Below, piece after piece: positions 1 through 13,274 of a DNA stretch of 64,000 nucleotides. Numbering within the stretch: position 1 is the stretch's first letter; every line of letters starts with the position of its first letter. The DNA lies in the NCBI GenBank assembly GCA_946902985.2, contig OX336389.2:1007717441-1007781440 (forward strand), in the 5' to 3' direction. The notes under the pieces were generated by a model, which was not told the origin of the DNA, searched no databases, and was given only the letters and a program-made list of their open reading frames with translations. Source of the stretch: Meconema thalassinum. Its lineage: Eukaryota; Arthropoda; Insecta; Orthoptera; Tettigoniidae. Both the position numbers and the translations under genes were made by a program.

Positions 1-2
1 AA

Positions 3-3000
3 GACGACTACTCTTACGAGCATTTAGTCACTTTCATAAACGCTAGATGCCAACTTTTAACCGCTCTAGCTAATCAAAGTGAACCTTCATCTCCTAGTTC
101 CAAATTCGAATTAATGTCCATCAAATCCAAAAGTGAACGCTCAGCGTCCAATACCCAAAAACCCGGGTCCAGCTCATCCAAATTCAAATCAAACCCCACT
201 GGTTACCCAACTAGGTCTAGTGAACGTCGTGTTGCTAGCTCTATTGTTTTAAACACGCAAAGCGAACCTCGCAAAAGTTTAAACGAACCTGTAAAGTGCA
301 TACTTTGTAAAGATCCCCATGCCCTATACCTTTGCAAATCTTTTAAAGAAATGTCAGTCGATGACAGACGAAAATTAGTCGCTCAAAACAAACATTGTTT
401 CAACTGCCTAGCGCCCACGCATTCTGCTTCTAACTGTAAGTCCACAAGACTTTGCTACCATTGTGAAAAGGCTCATCATACTTTGCTACATCGTCATGAT
501 CAGGCAAGGTCATCGACAGCATCTACTTCGCCGAAAAATGATAGTGCTAACAATTCTAATGCTTCATCGTATATTCAAAATGCTAAGCCCATTCGCAGTG
601 CGCAAGTATTGTTGTCTACTGTCCAAATTGACGTTCAGGATAACTTTGGCAACTGGGTCCGTGCACGCGGTCTTCTAGACTCAGCGGCAACTCATGATTT
701 TGTGTCCAATTCCTTGATTAGAAAACTAGGCCTACCTGTAAACCCCACTTCTATCAACGTGTCGGGCATCAACAGCTCAAAATCGCAAGCTTTACAATTC
801 TCAAAGCTAACTATAAGAGATACTTGTCATAGAAACAACTTTCTCAAACTTAATTGTCTAATTCTTAATAGCATTGGAGAAGACACTCCAAGTCACTCTG
901 TGGATATTTCAGGGTTAAACATTCCCTCGCATTTAAGGCTAGCCGATCCTTTTTTTAATATGCAGAACCCTATTGACATACTCTTTAGTGCCAATGTTTT
1001 CTGGAATTGCCTACGTAAACAGGTTCGTAAGTTATCCTCAAACGTGGTCGCCAGAGACACTAATTTTGGATGGATCGTCACGGGGCAACTTCCCCATTAT
1101 TCTCCTCAACCCGCATCGCAATGTTACTTCTCCAATACTGACCTGGAACAGTTCTGGAGGCTTGAAAATGTTGATTCTCCTAATGTAACCTCTTCAGAAA
1201 ATGAATTCTGTGAGCAACTCTTTTTGAACACCACCACTCGTTCTTCTGATGGCCGGTTCGTCGTTCAAATGCCAAAATTACATAATCCTCCTAAACTTAT
1301 CAACTCTCAGCCTAAAGCTCGAAAAGCTCTCTTCGCCATCGAGAGCAAATTCAAGAAGGAACCTCTTGTTAAACAACAGTACACTGATTTCATGGATGAG
1401 TATGAAAGCTTAGATCATATGGAAGTTGTTAACAAATCTGATGATGAATTGCACCCCCCAATTGAAACGGTTTATTTAAATCATCATCCCGTGTGGAAAA
1501 ACCCTCTTGTAAAAGATAAAATTCGAGTTGTTTTCAATGGTTCATCACCCGACGTTAATGGCAACAGCCTTAACGACACTCTTTATTCTGGTCCTGCTAT
1601 TCAATCAGATTTATCTGCTATGCTCTTAAACTTTCGATTATTTCCCATAGCTGTCATAGCCGACATAAAACAGATGTACCGTCAAGTGTTAATTCAACCA
1701 GAACAACGAGATCTTCAAAGAATCTTGTGGCGTGATGAAACCAGTAAGCCCATTAAGGTATTTCGCTTGAAAACGGTTACTTATGGCTTAAAACCCTCTG
1801 CTTTCCTTGCTATCCGATCCCTACACTTGCTAGCCTCTCAAGATGGTCATTTATTTAACCCCAAAGCCTCTGAAGCACTAACTACGTCATTCTGTGTTGA
1901 CGATTATTTGCAATCCTTCCCCTCTTTGGAGGAAGCTTCTTTTGTATCTTTAGAACTTCAGGCATTACTAAGGAATGGAGGTTTCCCACTCCATAAGTGG
2001 AACTCCAACTCCCCTGAGTTTCTCGCTCAGTTTCCCACCGAAGACGTAGATCCTTCTTCTGTCGAAATTTGTGGTAACTCCGAATCTACAAAAACTTTAG
2101 GAGTTCACTGGTGCACTAGCACTGACACTCTTATCTATAAAGTTTCGCTCGCAGAAGAGCTTCCTAATACAAAAAGACAAATTCTCTCGGAAATTGCAAA
2201 AATTTTTGATCCACTTCAATTCCTTGCCCCAGTTATCGTTATAGCCAAACTCTTCATGCAAGAGCTGTGGTCGCTTAAATGTGAATGGGATGACACTGTC
2301 CCTCTTTCTTTTCTTAATCGTTGGCTCTCGTTTCGCAGCAATTTGCTGGATCTTTCCCTTATTGAAATTCCCAGGAATTTAATCAGCTCTCATTCTAATG
2401 CATCTTTTTTCCTTCATGTGTTCGCGGACAGTTCCGAAAAAGCTTATGGTTGCTGTGCATATTTAGTTTATCACGATTCACTCTATGGATCTCTAGTTTC
2501 CAACCTTGTTTGTGCCAAATCGAAGGTCGCTCCTCTTAAAACTATCACTTTGCCTAGGCTCGAACTGTGCGCTGCACTCATGGCTGCAGAACTTGTCAAG
2601 AAATTACGGGAAGTATTAAAGGTCGAATTCTCGGAAATCTATCTCTGGAGCGATTCCATGATCGCCCTTTCTTGGATCGCCAAGAACCCCTCTCACTGGC
2701 AAACTTTCGTTGCAAACAGGGTTTCCAAAATTCAAACTCTTTCTTCTGGATGTCAATGGAGGCATGTTCCCAGTGCGGATAATCCAGCCGATATTATCTC
2801 TCGTGGTTGTTTACCCTCTCAATTGGCAGCTTTCCAATTGTACTGGCATGGGCCCTCGTGGTTAATCGAAGAATCTTCCTCATGGCCTTCTAAACCCCCA
2901 GCTACAAACTCCAACTTGCCTGACGCTAAAGTACCTCTACCCATTGCTTCGTGTCTTGTTTCCAACGCTTCTCATCCTTTGTTGTCCCGCTATTCTTCTT

Positions 3001-4449
3001 TTCATAAATTACTACGGATTGTCGCCTATCTCCTTAGATGGAAATATCTTGTGGTTGACCAACCTCTTCTCCCTAAACCACACCTTACCAATCATGAATT
3101 GAATCTCGCTACCGTTAAGGTTTTACAACTGACACAGCAAGAAGCCTTTTCTTCTGAATTGTCATTGCTTTCTTCTAAGAGAGATCTTCCCAAATCCAGC
3201 CGTCTCCGTGCTTTAGCCCCGTTTCTTGATGACCATGGGTTACTCAGGGTAGGTGGAAGGCTCTCGCAATCTTTACTCTCTGAAGACAAAAAGCATCCCG
3301 TCATTTTGCCTTCCAAACATCACGTAACTTCCTTAATTATACGTGACTTTCATTACCGTAATCTTCATGTTGGTACACGTACACTGCTTTGCCTCTTAAG
3401 GGAAAAGTACTGGATTATAAATGGAATTAATGAAGTTTCTTCTGTAATTCATAAGTGCATTCCTTGTTTCAAAGCGAAACCTAAAATCAACACTCAATTA
3501 ATGAGCGATCTGCCCTCTTTTCGTTCTTCTCCTATACGCCCATTTGCTTTGACTGGCGTGGACTATATGGGTCCGTTCCAATATCAACGAAACTCTCCTG
3601 AAGCTAAACGCAAATTGTTTGGTAAGCTTTATGTTTCTCTCTTTGTTTGCATGGTTACCGGCGCAATCCACTTGGGACTAGTAACGAATGCTTCTACTTC
3701 TTATTTTTTATCAGCTGTCTCTCGTTTCACTGCTAGGCGTGGTGTTCCTTCTGAGATGTTCTCTGATAACGCTTCCACCTTTCAGGGCGCAGCTTCCCTA
3801 TGGAAGAAAGCTCTCACTTCCTCTCCTGCCATGGAACAAATCTCTAATTTTTCTTATTCAAAAGGTTTCAAATGGCGCTTCGTACCTCCTTACGCTCCGC
3901 ATCATGGTGGTAGGTGGGAATCTTGCGTAAAGCTCACTAAACGTCATTTAAGAAAAGTCTTAGGTAATCGAATTCTGACTTACGAAGAATTCAATTCACT
4001 GTCTGTTCTGATTGAAGGTGTTGTTAACTCTCGCCCTTTAACTCCACTTTCCAATGACCCTGATGACCTACTTCCACTCACCCCTGGTCACTTCCTTATC
4101 GGCACTTCTCTTTCTGCCCCTCCTCCTCTTCCCAATTCTTACAGGGATTTTAATTTACCTATTGTTTGGCGTAAACTTGAAGCCCTCCGTAATTCTTTTT
4201 GGAAGAGATGGAACTTGGAATATTTAACTTCCTTGCAACGGAGGCAGAAGTGGTTTCTTTCCAGTCCCGACATTAAAGTGGGGGACTTGGTCTTGGTTAG
4301 GGATGTTTCTCCCCCTCTAGTCTGGACTTCCGGTGACCAAGTGTTACCCTGGAAGAGATGGGAGAGTCAGGGTGGTCAGAGTCTTGACCATTAACGGTTC
4401 GATTACAAGACCCCTGTCTTTGATCGCTCCTCTTCCTTTAAATGTGTAA
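3..4449 (+). CDS. BEL-1 gag-protease-pol polyprotein, 5' partial, C-terminal frameshift
   Basis: This is the retrotransposon polyprotein that makes and integrates element cDNA. The frame is open from base 3 to 4394. The first Met (114) is internal, because the upstream codons match the gag of the second BEL element. Counted from that Met: CCHC-type knuckles at about residues 62-126 (CFNC..H....C, CYHC..AHH); aspartic protease LLDSA with D at 189; reverse transcriptase with CVDDY near 595; RNase H with FADS near 770 and SDSMIAL near 846; integrase HHCC finger (H near 1080, CIPC near 1115) and the D-D-E triad in GVDYMG (~1149), SDNAS (~1217) and GGRWES (~1269); then a BEL-type C-terminal domain. 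Near 4330-4345 the frame shifts: the family C-terminus (PGRDGRVRVVRV) continues in the next frame to a stop at 4447-4449. All catalytic motifs look intact, so the lesion affects only the last ~35 residues. Confidence 0.92.
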
Positions 4450-7367
4450 CTGTTTATTTGCTCTCTGTTGGTGTTTCCCCCCCAGTATGGTGTATTCTTT
4501 GAATACACGGTACCTGAGATATAATTTTTATTGCTCCTTGCATGTTCATTTCTTCCTTTCTCTTTGTCAAACACCAACAGTGATCTTTTGTTTTCTCCTT
4601 GATAGGCAAATCTCTTATGTCTTCATAAGTCTGTTCTAGATATATAACTTCTGTGACCCACCTAGTGTCACCTCGCAGCGAATCTCTGAAGCTCCTCAAC
4701 TCTTCCTGGTGCTAGAGGACTTACTTATCCATTTGGCCACCAGATCCTGTTACCATCGCCAGCTATTTTCTCCTTGAGCAAGAGGACTACGTCTACTTCT
4801 TTACTCACCATGCTGCGCTAGTATCATCTGTTATCAACTCTTAGAAGATCAGCTCAGCAAGAGATTAATTTTTTGTTTTAAAGTTGGCAATGTTTATATG
4901 TTCTCCTTTTGTCTCCTACCCCCCACTCTTTTCCCCTTCCTCGGTCCCTCCGTGCTCCGTTGAGCTGCTCTCACTTCTCAGTCGGCAGTTGACTCGATCA
5001 GTTAAAGCTCCCCTCGAGCTAGCGTCCTCAAACCAAGAGGCTCACCCTCTTCTACGCCATGTTGGCTAAGTAGTCATCAACGGAAACTTCGACTTCAACA
5101 TGAAATCAAGATAAGTACCATTTTAAAAGTTTTAACCTCATCTTCATGGTTTTAACTTCCACGTGCTTTTAATTATAATTTATAGACAGTGTGAAATTAT
5201 TTACTTTGGGGCAAAAATCATTCTTCGTGGGATTTGCCATGTTGAGCTTTTGCCTGTATAAGCCAACCTTACTAAAAAGAGCTTTTCTTAAGCTATTCAA
5301 ATGAGAAAACCTCTCGCTACGTGGGATATTATCTAATACCCGCTGTCTATAATTATAAAGCTAGTTCCTCCGTTGGATTTTCTCAACCCCATTTTCTGCT
5401 AAGGTCGTTCTGGAACCTTCGAGATCTTGTACTCTATCTGCGAGTCTTGCCGTCAAGTATTGTTCACGCACTTGTGAAAATACTAGTAAAAATGAGGAAT
5501 CTTCCTTAAATTACTGCAATAGCGAACTTTCTTCCCCCGTTGGAACATTCTATGGCGCATTTAATTGTAAATCACAACTTTTTCTAGAAATAGACTCTCA
5601 CCTATATAGTGCAATCAGTTATTTCCATAATTGCAATAACTTTCTTTCTCATAAACTTCAGTGTTTCTATAGTGAACTTTGCATCCATCTTTATAGACTA
5701 CAGTGATAATCAGTGCTTGCTCCACGTTTCTACCGCGTCGCAATCGTCCGGTTATATTAAATACGGCCATGAACATTGATCCTATATCCCAATGATTTTT
5801 CCTCAACCTTCTACTAACAACCATTATTAATAAAATTGTAACTTTCTATAAGGCGTCACTCACGAAGTGCCCTTCCAACTTTGCTAGTTTAACATTAATT
5901 AAATTCTGCATAATTGCTTGTGTGATACAAGTTTTAAATCACATTGTTCCTTTCCTATAATCAGGGAAAACATTTCTTTAAACTTTTGAGCGAGTCATGT
6001 TCAGGTTTCACGAAATGGAAACTGTCCCATTTGGCGAGTGATTCCTGCTCAAACTTGGGAAGTCTAGAACTTTCCCTTTCACTTTCTTCAGGTTTCACAG
6101 TAAGTGACCTGCCCTCTTTGTATAATTCTCATATATTAATTCTGTATAAATATAAGAAGTTGTAGGAACTTCTATCTTATTTTTCATGTTGTTATTATTG
6201 TTATTTTCAAAGTTGTCACTTTCTCTAGATCATTCTCTCAAGAATTTCTTAAGGTGCACTCTTTGTACTCCAATTCACGTTCAAGCTTTAATTATTTCAT
6301 TGCTCATTTGTTTAAATCTTATAAAGATTTTAGAAACATGTAAGGTTTGAAACCTTGTAAATTGTCAATTGCCTGGAGCAACCGTTTAATGTTGAGAGGT
6401 CTGCGACCCTATTTGTTAAAAAGTTCAAATGAACTATGTTTGTCAAAATTATATTGCATAATTGTTAATTTCCTCAAACTTCTTCTAATTGTAAAATAAA
6501 TGAATCGTTTCCCTTCGCTTTTTCATTTGCGAATACAAAGTTTAGGCAAAATCCTGTCTTCCTTGACTCTCCTTACTCAATGACATTAAAATCATTAATA
6601 GGGCTTTCACCATTTGTTGCATTTGAGCAAGAACTCTTAATTTTCACCTCACTAAAGTTCTTTTTAGCTTTGATAGCTAATTCTAATTGGCCAGTAAGGC
6701 AAGTAAAGCTCGCTAAGCCAGCTACCTGCTTGTTGAGACCCTCTCCGAAAACTTATGGTCAGTTTTCTAAAAGATAAGTGTTTCTTTTTGTCTAAACTTT
6801 TAGCCGGCTCCTCGCTGAGTAAAAGCTTAGCCATTTTCCAATGCAACCATTGGTTCATTTACCAAGATTACTCCACAAGGCATAATCCTTTATCATTTTC
6901 CTTCTTAGAAACACTTGGTCGCCCTTACGGGAACTCCATAATTTTGGAAATTGAAAATACCAAAACTGAGTTAAATCATTGGCATTCTTCGAATTACTCT
7001 GTAAAACCTAATTTCTTTGAGAAGACATACAGTAAATTTGTTCCTCTCAGTCTTGCCAGACCATCACCTTTCCCTATAGTACTTTTATTCGTGCTTGGGA
7101 GGAAATACACTAAAGCCTTTCTCTGGCAAACTGCCCAAGTCTTAGTTGCGGTTCCCGTCAGCTTCGACCAAGCTCGTACCCACTTTAGGTATCCGAGCAC
7201 GGACTTGCGGTGGCAACCACCTTTAAGTGTGTTTAAAACTAAACTTATAACTTTTGTGGGACTCTCCTCCTATTTTTCTATCCTTTTTCTCCAATCCAAA
7301 ATCTACTTCCTTCTCTTAATCATCTTCCCTTGGTGGGTGGGTTATTCCTCAGCCTATAATCTACCCA
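4443..7367 (+). repeat. BEL-1 3' LTR (~2.9 kb)
   Basis: The LTR begins at a TGT overlapping the end of pol (start approximate, 4443-4445) and ends in CCCA at 7367. It aligns in order with the LTRs of the second BEL element at 54404-57429 and 61237-64000, at clearly lower similarity than those two share with each other. Its strand is strongly pyrimidine-rich, which produces long stop-free stretches such as 6755-7387. No 5' LTR is available for dating. Confidence 0.85.
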
Positions 7368-8560
7368 CATGCCTTCGCTACTTCTAGTAGCTTACTGCAC
7401 CCCTGTATCCTGAACACTCCGTTTCAATGCCCTACAATTCTTTAAATCTACTCTTTGAAATTTCTCATCAATCATTTCCATGAATTCCTACCTAAGTTCC
7501 TTATCCTGGAGATTTTCAACCCCTATCTGCCTGCAAACTGCTCTCACTTTCTGCACTTTAGGTCTAACTGTGCTTAATTCACTGCAGATCAGTTTGTGGT
7601 CTGTTTGATCATAAAATACCCTGAATATCCTACAATTCCTTAAAAATTTACTAATTTCAAAGTCTGTAATGATATAGCCTATTATTGATCTGGTTCCTTT
7701 GTCCTCCCACGTGTATCTGTGAATCTCCTTATGCTTCGAGAATGAGTTCGCAATGGATAACCCCATGCTAGCACAGAAGTCCAATAAACATTTCCCATTG
7801 GTGTTTGCTTCCATATCCCCACACAAGTAATCCCTTACCTTTTCATACCCCTCAGTTCTATTTCCTATACTAGCATTGAAATCCTTCATCAGTACTATAT
7901 CCTTATGGTTAACTCTCACTACCACATCACTCACTGTCAGTGCTTCAGAATCTGCCTACTTCGTCCTGATCTGCCCCTTCACATGGGGCGTACGCTGAAA
8001 CAATCCTGATCCGATTTCCTGACATTTCCAAATCTATCCGCATCATTCGTTCATTTATGTACCTCACTGAAACTACGTTACGCTCTAAAGTTATCTTGAC
8101 ATACAGTCCTACTCGCCACTTTTTCCTGCCCCGTTTTACACCTGACAGGTATAAGTAACCTTGTAATCTCCTACTTCCTCCTCTCTATCTCTATCTGAAC
8201 TTCACTAATCCCTAGAATATCCAATATCAGCCTACTTGCTGACTCAGGTAGCTCTATTTCCTTCCTTCCATAACCACCGTTGATATTAATAGCACACCAT
8301 CGAATACCAGCTAGATTGCCTGTATTTTCTTCTTTTTTCAAGGAGTCCCTGATCTGTCAGATGGGAGTGGGATTCCATCACTCCCATAGGTCCAAGGCTT
8401 GCTCATGACATTTTAGCAGGTTCAGAAAGTACAAGTGAGGCAGATTTCTAGCCTTACCTACACAGGACCCCATGGGGTTTGCCTCAATTGGGTAGTTCTA
8501 GTCGGCTGTGCATAATGAGCCCGCTGAGCTCATGCTGGTGATAATTTTTATGCCAACACT
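7368..8560 (-). pseudogene. RTE-type LINE endonuclease fragment
   Basis: On the - strand, 7488-7934 encodes 148 residues of an endonuclease/exonuclease/phosphatase domain (motifs DFNASIG, CLLDFCASMGLSIANSF, TDHKLICSEL). This is the apurinic-type nuclease that nicks target DNA for a non-LTR retrotransposon. The more N-terminal part is readable in broken frames up to about 8330 (RWCAININGGYG). Coding similarity continues downstream of the stop at 7488 right up to 7368, where the BEL-1 LTR begins, so the LINE was split by BEL-1. Several stops and frame changes make it a pseudogene. It is probably the same broad family as the reverse transcriptase at 35233-36501. Confidence 0.8.
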
Positions 8561-10300
8561 GCAATTTATTATGTCAGAAAATTATTGAACGCGACCAGAA
8601 GCATGTCATCGCTTCAGACTTGCTTTTGACTCTGCCAAGAAGCAGCAAATATTTATAACACATGATTAAAGATCTCTATCTTTAATGTGCACTTTGGATG
8701 TATCATTGAAAGTATTTCTGTTTAATTTGCCATATTGGAATGGCCTAATAATTGTTATTTCACGGATGAGATAAAGGTATAACCTCGCGGAAATGCGAAG
8801 AGGATGTAAGTAGTCACTCAATGACTCAACTTGACTCGAAGCCTTAACGCCAGCTTCCGTGAAGAAGGGCAACTCATAGTGCGTTTGAATCGCACGGACG
8901 TGTATCACAGTCCGGTCTCGTTGACCGAGGGGAACTTGAAGATTAAGGTATAAATTACCTGTGGAAATCGATCAACATCTAGTATATATTTGGCACGAAG
9001 TGTGCTGGTGATTACTAAGTTGTGAAAAAACGTGTGCATTATTATTTCCAGAAAGAAATTGCGAATTCTCATCGTTTATTGACCGAGCACATGGTCCACA
9101 TTTTCAATACTACATGGCTGACCAGTGTCCTACTTATAAATTATAAATCAAGTGAATCATTAAAGTTACAAAGTGATTTGTGTAACAAAAGTGTTATTAA
9201 TTGAATTAATATCCGTGCTGTGCAAAAGCCGTGATTTTACAGTATAAGATTACGCCGATACTGGGCGATATCTATTTTTCACTCAAAGTGATAGTTTTTG
9301 TGATCAGACACGTGCTGTGTCAGAATAGAATCAGTGCCGCAGACAAGGCCATTCTTGATATCAGTCTGAAAAACTAGTGTAGAGCCAGTTTTGTTTGTGA
9401 AAACGAAGCAAGAAACAGTGTTTTACCATCGAAATTCACTAATCTACAACATGATGGAACATCGCCACGTGATGAGATCTTCTACACTTATAACCATGCT
9501 GTCTATTATGGCTTCAGCCATTTTCTGTGGTGGAGACGCTGACCATCTAAGCAGCATTGCGACATGGAAGCTGACGAATGGATAACCATGTTCATGGACG
9601 AGCGATGGAGGTATTCGCTAAAACACATTTGGAACTTGCACTTGCACTTGTGAATGAGGTGAACGACGCACGCTGTGAGTCATGATCTAAATGTCTATTT
9701 GTCAGGGAATTGGTCATGGGTGGAGTAGATTAGCAACCGTACTCGATTTACATTCATCTAGGCAGGATGTTGTCTTCATATTTAGTCACCTTCTTTGGTG
9801 AATTTCACCTTTCACGAGCTTCTACACGTTTTGTTTTCTAAGCTCAAAGTTAGTCACCACATAGTGTGTTCGCACACGGTGCATCATTGTAATTATTGAA
9901 ATATCCTCATCATGGAAACCAAACTATGTCATTTTGAAAGGAGCAGTAATTTTCCATTGATCAGCTTCAGCTGATAATTCATATTTTTTAAAGCTCCCTT
10001 TTTGTACAGAGCCAGTTCGCCACTGACGGGCGTATCCTTTTATGGAAGAGCCTATCCATCCAAATATTTGATTATTGTAAATACCTTTTGTAGTGGTAAA
10101 GAAGCCACATGATTCAACTGGAATCTAATAATACGTGTGAAGGAATGTTACAGATTTGCAGTACATTCATAGTCCCGATTCACACTACTTCGTATCATTT
10201 AAAATTTCACACCAGAGTTTAGGTGTTGAGGAACATAATACTAGTCATTTGAAGTGCCTTTAGTCCACATGTGTGTAATACTTTAACCCGCCGTAGTGAG
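8561..10300. other. unclassified intronic DNA; weak signal-peptide-like ORF
   Basis: I see no confident gene. A short + strand ORF at 9451-9585 begins MMEHRHVMRSS followed by a hydrophobic stretch ending in a cysteine (LITMLSIMASAIFC), like a secretory signal peptide. It has no convincing splice donor or partner, and no GH1 N-terminal exons were found between it and 13788. The AT-rich sequence before it looks like a transcript leader but cannot be supported further. Confidence 0.3.
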
Positions 10301-10660
10301 AATGTCTTCCAAAGACAATACTAGAGGAGACATATCTTCATGTTTAGTGTCTTTGATGTCTGGGGGTGAATTTCCTTTGGGTGTCTATGGCATTTCGCTA
10401 TGATGGGAACCTGATACTTCGGGAAGAGGAGTCCTGTGCCGGTCAGCCTCACAAGGAGTGTATCCCGATCCTCTTTGGCCAATGTGTTCTGAGGACGAGG
10501 TCATCTTGGAGGCCACATACGGTTGGTGGTGTCCAGATAACCTCCTCTAACGGGCACAATAAGGAGGGCCACGACTCAGAGTATGTACATGATGCCCACT
10601 CGTATTCCATAGTAAGTGGTATCCCGACTGTCAGGTCCACTTACTAGGACGCTCAGCTGT
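10301..10660. repeat. possible unclassified interspersed repeat
   Basis: This is a GC-richer block, distinct from its AT-rich surroundings, with no coding similarity. I suspect a dispersed repeat from its composition and its sharp edges, but there is no second copy in the window to prove it. Confidence 0.25.
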
Positions 10661-11372
10661 TGCCCATGATTCACGAACTAGGACGTGACTAGGCCTACAC
10701 CATCAATCACCACTTACAATTCACTACTTAAGATAATTAGGGTGATAACATGTTTCGTTCGTCACGCGAACATCTTCAGATCCAAGTTAATGTGTAATGC
10801 GTTAGTATTAATAACTTGTCAATCTTAATCATTGGCAATATTATTTACACACAGTCTTGACTTGGCGTTACTAATCCGCGATCTGCGGTTATTATTACTA
10901 TGAGATGTTTAAGTGGTAAGCATTCCGAATTAGATCTGTGGTCACAAATAAATTATAATTGTATGCAAGCACTGTGTAAAAATGCTGTAATGTCTAAAAT
11001 CATATGGTGGTAGACTGTTCCCTAATGTTGCACTATCAGCTTGGAATGTGGCTACTGAGTCAGATGAACAATAATCAAATATTGACTAAATTTAATTCTT
11101 GTTTGTCTGTCTTTAGATTACGGATTTACCTCAAAATTAACCGACTATATGTTTCAAAAATTGCCATTTTAGTAGAACATTTTGGCTACAAGTTATTTTT
11201 ATGACAGAAAGATGTGACGGGGTTAAGAGGTGTATCTGCCTCAGAACTAATTAACCCTTGTGAGAATCTAGTGGGAGGCTCAAGAGAGAGTCTGCTTACC
11301 TCAGCCTGCTGGATGGTGTCCGCTACGTCACCCGTCACCCGTCAGAAGTACACTCTGTTCCCGCAGCAACTG

Positions 11373-11410
11373 TCACTCACTCACTCACTCACTCACTCAC
11401 TCACTCACTC
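11373..11410 (+). repeat. (TCAC)n microsatellite
   Basis: About nine uninterrupted TCAC units are visible directly in the sequence. Confidence 0.97.
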
Positions 11411-11564
11411 GATAACAACCATTATTTATTTCGCTTGCTATAAACTGTATTCGGGGTAATTAGAACACTTAAATGACACTAATACGTGTAATGGAACAAT
11501 ATAGTAAAGACAATATTATGACTATATATTTCATCAATGTACTATTAATAATCAACCCTTATTA

Positions 11565-11757
11565 GGGGGCGTTGTGGCACAGTGGTCAAGCTGTTGGCCT
11601 CTCCAAGGTGAACCGGATTCGATTCCCGGTCAATGCATGTGAGATTTTCGAAGTGAAATGCTATTTCCTATGGTTCGGAATCCACTTAAAAATGAGGTCC
11701 CGTGGCTCATGATCGCAAGATTAATGGTCACGCAAAACTAAAAGCTTCCTTCGTATG
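11565..11757 (+). mobile_element. tRNA-derived SINE
   Basis: A pol III box A-like segment (GTGGCACAGTGGTCAAGC) is followed about 35 nt later by a box B-like segment (GGATTCGATTCCC). A non-tRNA body follows up to an AT-rich tail at about 11760. Confidence 0.7.
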
Positions 11758-11759
11758 AA

Positions 11760-12016
11760 CCATTATTAATTATAATTATTAATTATTAATAAATATAATT
11801 ATAATAATTTTATTATAATTAATTAACAAAACAAACAGCAATGCTTTTTCAATCTTCACCTTAAAAGCAATCACCGGGTAGTCATTAATCATCTAATGGT
11901 TCGATTCCAGACATTTCACTCTCACTTTCATCAGATTCAGTTTCAATGCCACTGTCACTGATGCTGTCATTGTTTGCAATAGTTATTACGAGCGATTCTA
12001 TTCTCTCCTCTATTAT
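11760..12016. other. AT-rich sequence downstream of the Sailor transposase
   Basis: Simple TAAT-rich DNA (11763-11830) is followed by unassigned sequence. It probably includes the 3' non-coding end of the adjacent transposon, but no terminal inverted repeat could be matched by eye. Confidence 0.35.
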
Positions 12017-13274
12017 TCACTCTCGTTCATAATATTTATTTTCAATTTTCTCTACGTGATCACAAACGCTAATCCAATTACTTTCCTGAAACTCTGAAAA
12101 CCTCTGTACGCAAAGGCGTTTGACATCATTAATTTTAAAGGTGGCATTATGTGCACCAACCCACTGTTTTACATCAGCCCAGACGAGTTCTATGGGATTT
12201 AGATCTGCGTGGTATGGAGGCAGTCTCAACACCGTGTGTCCACTAGCGGCAATTATTTCATCTATTATGTAGGTTTTGTGTCGCGGCGTATGGACTTTAA
12301 TAAGTTCATAAAGGTGAACTTTCAGCATTGAATCGTTAAAAGGGATTTTATTAACCCGCAACCAATGTTTCATTGTATCCTTATTAGAATTTGATGTTGG
12401 GGCCTTGTCTTTCTGCGTGTTGTGGTATGATGTGTTGTCAATAACAAGCACTGAGTTGCGTTCCAAATTAGGGATCAATTTCTCTTTTAACCAACGAATA
12501 TAATATTCACTGTTCATGTCTTTGTTGTAGTCCTCCTTTTATGAGACTGGTAAATAAATAGCGCGTTAGGAACAAAACCGGCATGGAGTATAAACAGTCG
12601 TTCTCCTCTCGAGACGGGATAGAACACTCCTGATGTGCTATCATCAGTCCTGGCTTTAGGCTTAGAATAGCTACTATATATATAAGTTTCGTCTTCATAT
12701 ATGATGGGACGACCTTCTTCTCTGTATTTTTTTATGGCTGTCAGGTAAGATACTCGCATTTTTCTTATGCCATGTTTCTCTATTAGAACCTGCCTATTAT
12801 TCCTAGTCTTCTTCCACTTGAAGCTTAACTCTTTTACAATGCCTCTCAAACTGGTGCAGCCTCCTTGGAAGCCAATCTTCTCTCGTAACACAGGCAGTAA
12901 TTTCGATATTGCTGGAGAAGTTTTCTGATGAATGTAGAATTCATGGATTGTACGTCGAATAACACACTTATCGAAATCGTCAATGTCCGTCACACGTTTC
13001 TTCCCTTTCCATGTTTTTCCTGGCGTACCAAATGAGGTCCCTTCAGTCTCATGTTGCCTCTGTTCTGCTAAAATTCTCTTGACCGTCTTCAACGATACGT
13101 GTGTAGCCTCTGATACTCTTTGTTGTACTTTCAGCAATTTTCTTCTGTACTTTATTGTGTCTTATTCTTACACTCATCAGCTTCCTTCTTCATAAACCTA
13201 TAAACATTGAAAACAATCTCTCGCGTTTGTCCTCTTTTTGTCGTAAACTTCAGTTTAGAATTCACAGGCGACAT
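12017..13274 (-). pseudogene. DD82E (Sailor-type) IS630/Tc1/mariner-superfamily transposase, frameshifted
   Basis: This is a cut-and-paste transposase read on the - strand. A putative start (MSPVNSK) lies at 13274. A helix-turn-helix region follows (RVSEATHVSLKTVKRIL). The catalytic motifs are YEDETY (first Asp), VIDNTSYHN (second Asp) and LPPYHADLNPIELVW (Glu). Exactly 82 residues separate the second Asp from the Glu, matching the DD82E/Sailor group rather than the usual DD34-41 spacing. The frame is broken near 13150 and again near 12540, where the downstream half (12017-12517) continues in another frame. All three acidic residues survive. Inverted terminal repeats were not located. Confidence 0.85.

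Larger units (their letters stand above)
1..7367 (+). mobile_element. BEL/Pao LTR retrotransposon (BEL-1), 5' end outside the window
   Basis: The element is already inside gag at base 1. It runs through protease, reverse transcriptase, RNase H and integrase, then a ~2.9 kb 3' LTR ending in ...CTACCCA at 7367. The same LTR end occurs in inverted orientation at 54404 and 61237 in a second, related element. Sequence immediately downstream of 7367 continues a LINE endonuclease remnant, so BEL-1 inserted into that LINE. The 5' LTR and the left target-site duplicate are outside the window. Confidence 0.93.

Noticed and set aside
6755..7387. 210-codon ORF as a host gene
   Set aside because: It lies inside the BEL-1 LTR and reads past the LTR end. 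Treated only as a possible LTR ORF.
9391..9585. Signal-peptide exon of the GH1 gene
   Set aside because: No good donor before the stop and no N-terminal GH1 exons between it and 13788. Kept only as a weak note.
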